Of a stretch of DNA of 64,000 bases, positions 60,785 through 64,000 are shown piece by piece. Origin of the DNA: Haloplanus sp. HW8-1. GTDB taxonomy: Archaea; Halobacteriota; Halobacteria; Halobacteriales; Haloferacaceae. The translations under genes and the position numbers were made by a program. The DNA lies in NCBI RefSeq assembly GCF_023703795.1, contig NZ_CP098518.1:3410001-3474000 (forward strand). The letters are read 5' to 3'. How positions within the stretch are numbered: position 1 is the first letter of the stretch; each line of letters starts with the position of its first letter. Below the pieces are notes generated by a model that saw only the letters and a list, made by a program, of their open reading frames with translations, did no database searches and had not been told where the DNA came from.

Positions 60785-61342
60785 ATGTCGGACCCCCAGT
60801 CGCGGACACGACGGTCGGTCGTACTGTCGACGAGCGCGCTCGCCCTCGGCGGACTCACCGCCCTGGCCGGGTGTAGCGGTGGTAGCGGTGGCAGTGGCGA
60901 TGGCGGTAGCGGCGGCGACGGCAGCGGCGGCGACGGCGGTAGCGACGGGACCACGACCGAGGGCGGCGACACCGCGACCGAGGGCGACGGCGGCGGTGCC
61001 GGTCTCGACGACTGGTTCTCGAACGTCGACAACTACGAGTCGGTGGTCGACGAGACGGGGAGCGACCGCGTCACCGTCGCCGTCGGTGCGCAGGGCAACG
61101 GCGGCGCCTTCGCCTTCGACCCCCCGGCGGTCCGCGTCTCGACCGGCACGACGGTCGTCTGGGAGTGGACCGGCCAGGGCCAGCAACACAACGTCGCCGC
61201 CGACGGTGGCGGGTTCGAGAGCGACCTCTCCGCCGAGGAGGGGTTCACCTTCGAACACACGTTCTCGTCGGCGGGCACTGTCCGGTACGTCTGTACGCCA
61301 CACCGGGCGCTGGGGATGAAAGGCGCCGTGATCGTCGAGTGA
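60785..61342 (+). CDS. Halocyanin-type blue copper protein
   Basis: 185 residues. Tat lipoprotein signal (RRSVVLSTSALALGGLTALA then GC), a Gly/Ser/Asp linker and a plastocyanin-like domain. Copper ligands are the His in QGQQHNVAADG and Cys-x-x-His-x4-Met in YVCTPHRALGMKG. Acts as a membrane-anchored electron carrier. The start was set 17 codons inside a longer frame so that the twin Arg lies near the N-terminus. Confidence 0.92.
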   Translation: MSDPQSRTRRSVVLSTSALALGGLTALAGCSGGSGGSGDGGSGGDGSGGDGGSDGTTTEGGDTATEGDGGGAGLDDWFSNVDNYESVVDETGSDRVTVAVGAQGNGGAFAFDPPAVRVSTGTTVVWEWTGQGQQHNVAADGGGFESDLSAEEGFTFEHTFSSAGTVRYVCTPHRALGMKGAVIVE

Positions 61343-61421
61343 GGCGGGGGCCGCGGGGTCGTGCGCGGCCACCTCCCGTCCGGGTCGCATTCTTTTACTC
61401 GCCGAAGGGACGAGTGCCCAC

Positions 61422-62054
61422 ATGAGCGACACCCAGGCGCGCGAGCAACTCACCGTCTACTCGGATTACGTCTGTCCGTTCTGTTATCTGGGACGACGGT
61501 CACTCGACCGGTATCAGGCGGAGCGCGACGAACCGATGGCGATCGACTGGCGACCCTTCGACCTCCGGGCGGGCAAGCGCGGGCCGGACGGCGAGATCGA
61601 CCACACCGTCGACGACGGGAAAGACGAGGACTACTACGCGCAGGCCCGCGAGAACGTCCGCCGGCTCCGCGAGGAGTACGACGCCGAGATGGCCCAGGAG
61701 ATCGCGACGGACGTCGACTCCCGACCCGCACAGGCCGTCTCCTTCCGCGTGAAGGAGCACGAGCCCTACGAGACGTGGCTGGCCTTCGACGAGGCCGTCT
61801 TCGAGGCGCTGTGGATCGACGGCCGCGATATCGGGGACGCGGCGGTCCTCGAAGATTGCGCCGAGACGGCGGGTCTGGACCCGGCGGTCGTGCGTGAGGC
61901 CCTCGACGACGACGCGCTCCTCGAACGGCTGGACGACCTGTTCGAGACCGCCCAGCGGCAGGGTATCACCGGCGTGCCGACGTTCGCGTACGACGGCCAC
62001 GCGGCGCGGGGCGCGGTCCCGCCCGAGCAACTGCGACGACTGGTCGAGGGGTAA
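61422..62054 (+). CDS. DsbA-family thiol oxidoreductase (FrnE-like)
   Basis: 210 residues. The thioredoxin-fold active site is DYVCPFCYLGRRSLD (C-P-F-C), the cis-Pro is in GITGVPTFAYDG, and the helical insert lies between. Cytoplasmic (no signal). FrnE/DsbA-like proteins of this kind are linked to oxidative-stress tolerance and polyketide isomerisation. Confidence 0.9.
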   Translation: MSDTQAREQLTVYSDYVCPFCYLGRRSLDRYQAERDEPMAIDWRPFDLRAGKRGPDGEIDHTVDDGKDEDYYAQARENVRRLREEYDAEMAQEIATDVDSRPAQAVSFRVKEHEPYETWLAFDEAVFEALWIDGRDIGDAAVLEDCAETAGLDPAVVREALDDDALLERLDDLFETAQRQGITGVPTFAYDGHAARGAVPPEQLRRLVEG

Positions 62055-62317
62055 GCGCGGCCGTTCCGCTCCGAACGCCGACGGTCACGCACACTCGTCT
62101 GCCACCCGCCGGGCAACGGCTGGACGGACGCCCACCAGCCTCGGCCGTCGGCGCGATCGTGGCCGTAGTCGGGGCTTCAGCAGCCACGCTGAACTCGGAG
62201 CGCGTACTGAGCGACCGCTCACCACGGACGAGCGACTCACCGCGAGCGCCCGTGACACAGGCTCGGGTCCGACTCGAGCGGTAGTATAATGTTCCACAGA
62301 CACGACGAGTAGAACAC
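62055..62317 (+). promoter_or_regulatory. Promoter gap of the amidotransferase gene
   Basis: GTATAATG at about 62283-62290 is a TATA box roughly 30 bases before the GTG at 62318. Nothing else was seen. Confidence 0.5.
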
Positions 62318-62977
62318 GTGACCGCCGAAAGTGTGGATTTGTACGTGGTTCGCAACGAGGTTGATCCGGCGTATGGATACCACTGTGACGCGTTGGCAAC
62401 ACGATTCCCCGACGCCGAGGAGGTCGATTTCGTGGCGGGTGAACGGATCCCTCTCGACGAAGCGAACGCCGTCGTCTTGAGCGGTAGTTCGGTTTCCGTC
62501 TACGAATCCGATAGTCGTCCGTGGATCGCCGAACAGGAGAGGCTCGTCCACGAACTCGTCGATCGAGAGATTCCTACCCTCGGTGTCTGTTTCGGTCATC
62601 AGGTAGTCAACGTGGCCCTCGGTGGGACTGTCGAGGAAGTCGGAACGACTGCGACTCTCACCGAGGCGACCCTGGCCGACGACCCGTTGTTCGACGACGT
62701 CGATCCAGTCGTCGTCTCCCTCCATGGTGATATGGTGACGGAGACGGGGACCGGTATGGAGATCATCGCGTCGGCTGATCACGCCCGGGTGTTCGGGACT
62801 CGTCACAAGACGGCACCGATGTGGACGGTTCAGTTCCATCCGGAGATCACAGCGTCACATCGTGACAACCTCGTCGACGATTTCGGATGGGACCCGGAGC
62901 AGTTCTCGTTCGAGGACGTTACTGCGGGACGGATCTTCGAGAACTTCGCGGAACTCGCCGTCGAGGCAACGCCGTGA
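62318..62977 (+). CDS. Class I glutamine amidotransferase-like protein
   Basis: 219 residues from GTG. The triad is in order: Cys in TLGVCFGHQVVN, His in VQFHPEITASH and the Glu of HPE. It resembles the GMP synthase GATase subunit family but is a stand-alone homologue with no ATPase part nearby. It may hydrolyse glutamine or gamma-glutamyl compounds. GC content is a little lower than in its neighbours. Confidence 0.82.
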   Translation: MTAESVDLYVVRNEVDPAYGYHCDALATRFPDAEEVDFVAGERIPLDEANAVVLSGSSVSVYESDSRPWIAEQERLVHELVDREIPTLGVCFGHQVVNVALGGTVEEVGTTATLTEATLADDPLFDDVDPVVVSLHGDMVTETGTGMEIIASADHARVFGTRHKTAPMWTVQFHPEITASHRDNLVDDFGWDPEQFSFEDVTAGRIFENFAELAVEATP

Positions 62978-63171
62978 TCTCCATATGGCACAACCGCTCG
63001 ATGCGCAGGCTCAGTGAGTGGCTGGTTCGGAACTCTCTCGACGAAACAAACGAGATTGGAGTGCCGAACTCGGTCTCCGTCTCTCGCATGGACTCTCCAC
63101 TGTAGTCCGACAAGCCACTGACTCCCCCCTTCCACCCAACCCTTATTCGGATTCCGCCCCTCCGTCGAACG

Positions 63172-63336
63172 ATGAGTCTCTTCGAGAAAGCCGGAAAGAC
63201 GTTCGAGGAAGCGAAACGGACGTTCACAGACGGCACGCAGGCCGAGTACGTTTGTCGATCCTGTACGGAGTCAGTCTCCGAAAACTACGAGTACTGCCCC
63301 CACTGCGGCGAAGAGACGGTCGACTCCGTAGCGTGA
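63172..63336 (+). CDS. Small zinc-ribbon protein (54 aa)
   Basis: ATG at 63172, with a TATA-like CCTTATTCGG about 30 bases upstream. Sequence: MSLFEKAGKTFEEAKRTFTD, then YVCRSCTESVSENYEYCPHC. The two CxxC knuckles make a rubredoxin-like ribbon behind an amphipathic helix. Small ribbons of this kind are abundant in haloarchaea, mostly unstudied, and several affect regulation. Confidence 0.8.
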   Translation: MSLFEKAGKTFEEAKRTFTDGTQAEYVCRSCTESVSENYEYCPHCGEETVDSVA

Positions 63337-63618
63337 CTCTCGCCAGGAACTGCCAGTGGGTGAATTTCGATCGGTCTCCGTATTCCGTTTCGACGGCGAC
63401 GTCGAATCGTAGCGGGTGGAACGACCACCCGGACGGCTGACCACGTCGCTCTATTCGGCCCCCGACTCCCGTCGGTTTCCAAGCCTCCCACGGACGTCGG
63501 CTATTCAGCCCGTTTACCGGAGTCCGGGCGTCGGCCCCCGCGTCTGGCACCGGTCACGATCGGGTCCGACCCCGGTCCCCACCCCAACCTACTTTCGGCC
63601 ACACCCCCCAGAGTCTTC
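63337..63618. other. Short gap before the protease gene
   Basis: About 280 bases with no recognised gene. A TTTCGGCC stretch near 63594 is the only promoter-like patch. Confidence 0.35.
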
Positions 63619-64000
63619 ATGACCGAGGACGCGACGAGCCGACGACGGTTCCTGCAAGCGGGCGGGCTCGCGCTGGCCGCGAGTCTCGCCGGCTGTGGCG
63701 CGTCGGCGCCGACGGCCGAGGGGACCGCGGCGTCCACCGCGACCAGTCCCTACACCCGGATCTACCGCGACACCGTCGACTCGGTGCTTTTGCTCCGGAC
63801 GGACGCGGGGAGCGGTACGGGGTTCGTCTACGACGAGCGTCACGTCGTCACGAACGCCCACGTCGTCGGCTCGGCGGCGGCGGTCGACCTCCGGACGAGC
63901 GGGGGACGGTGGCACGAGGGGGCGGTCGTCGGCACCGACCCGAACAGCGACCTGGCGGTCGTCGCGGTCGACGACCTGCCCGCGTCGGCGTCGCCGCTCG
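63619..64000 (+). CDS. Trypsin-like (HtrA/Deg-type) serine protease lipoprotein, cut by the window edge
   Basis: 127 codons are visible. Tat lipoprotein signal: RRRFLQAGGLALAASLAGC. The protease start has SVLLLRTDAGSGTGFVYDER with HVVTNAHVV (catalytic His) and GTDPNSDLAVVAV (catalytic Asp). The Ser motif and any PDZ domain lie beyond the window. Probably degrades or refolds surface proteins. Confidence 0.85.
   Translation, partial: MTEDATSRRRFLQAGGLALAASLAGCGASAPTAEGTAASTATSPYTRIYRDTVDSVLLLRTDAGSGTGFVYDERHVVTNAHVVGSAAAVDLRTSGGRWHEGAVVGTDPNSDLAVVAVDDLPASASPL

Overview
This window comes from a halophilic archaeon (class Halobacteria). The DNA is GC-rich and codes for strongly acidic proteins. 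Promoters are mostly leaderless, with a TATA-like box about 25-35 bases before the start codon. The gene content is haloarchaeal: Tat/lipobox proteins, halocyanin, an archaeosortase-type C-terminus, Orc1/Cdc6, TFB, Pus10 and haloarchaeal signal transducers. I cannot name the genus from the sequence alone.

Two very different regions meet near 37.35-37.43 kb. Positions 1 to about 37,350 are accessory DNA. They hold two IS1341-type (tnpB-only) insertion sequences, one inside an intein-like Hint gene and one carrying a nonsense codon. Several toxin-antitoxin-like modules are present: AbrB/VapC, UPF0175/PIN and a Doc/Fic protein. A replication and information-processing set follows: a release factor aRF1 paralogue, an RPA-like OB-fold protein, an HNH endonuclease, a divergent family-B DNA polymerase with two small partners, Orc1/Cdc6, a SWIM protein and an element-borne TFB. 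A type-IV-secretion/conjugation-like set completes it: a large coupling ATPase at 4744-8385, and a pilin-like protein, a VirB6-like membrane protein, a VirB3/VirB4-N-like protein and a VirB4 ATPase at 32,555-37,348. I read this as an integrated conjugative-plasmid-like element, or the main part of one. No integrase and no recognisable relaxase lies in the window, so the left end is probably outside it.

The non-coding DNA of the element is unusual. There is a dense palindrome array at 14,951-15,356 that includes a segment able to fold as a three-way junction. A block of tandem hairpins fills the gap before 10,887. A repeat of about 78 bp occurs three times around the HNH gene. A CGGTTAT-plus-GC-dyad motif stands before three successive genes of the Orc1/TFB/T4SS arm. 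These, with the release factor paralogue and the ATPase that carries a nuclease-like C-terminus, are the most promising leads.

Positions 37,428-64,000 look like ordinary chromosome: methyltransferase, UspA, site-2 protease, soluble taxis transducer, TrkA-type potassium channel, sensor histidine kinase, duplicated DUF4397 lipoprotein, small HTH and membrane proteins, two alpha/beta hydrolases, DUF1684 protein, matrixin-like lipoprotein, giant beta-helix surface protein, NhaC antiporter, MsrA, Pus10, halocyanin, DsbA-family oxidoreductase, glutamine amidotransferase, zinc ribbon and a trypsin-like protease cut by the window edge. Two decayed genes (a DUF4112-like one and a lipoprotein) are also visible there.
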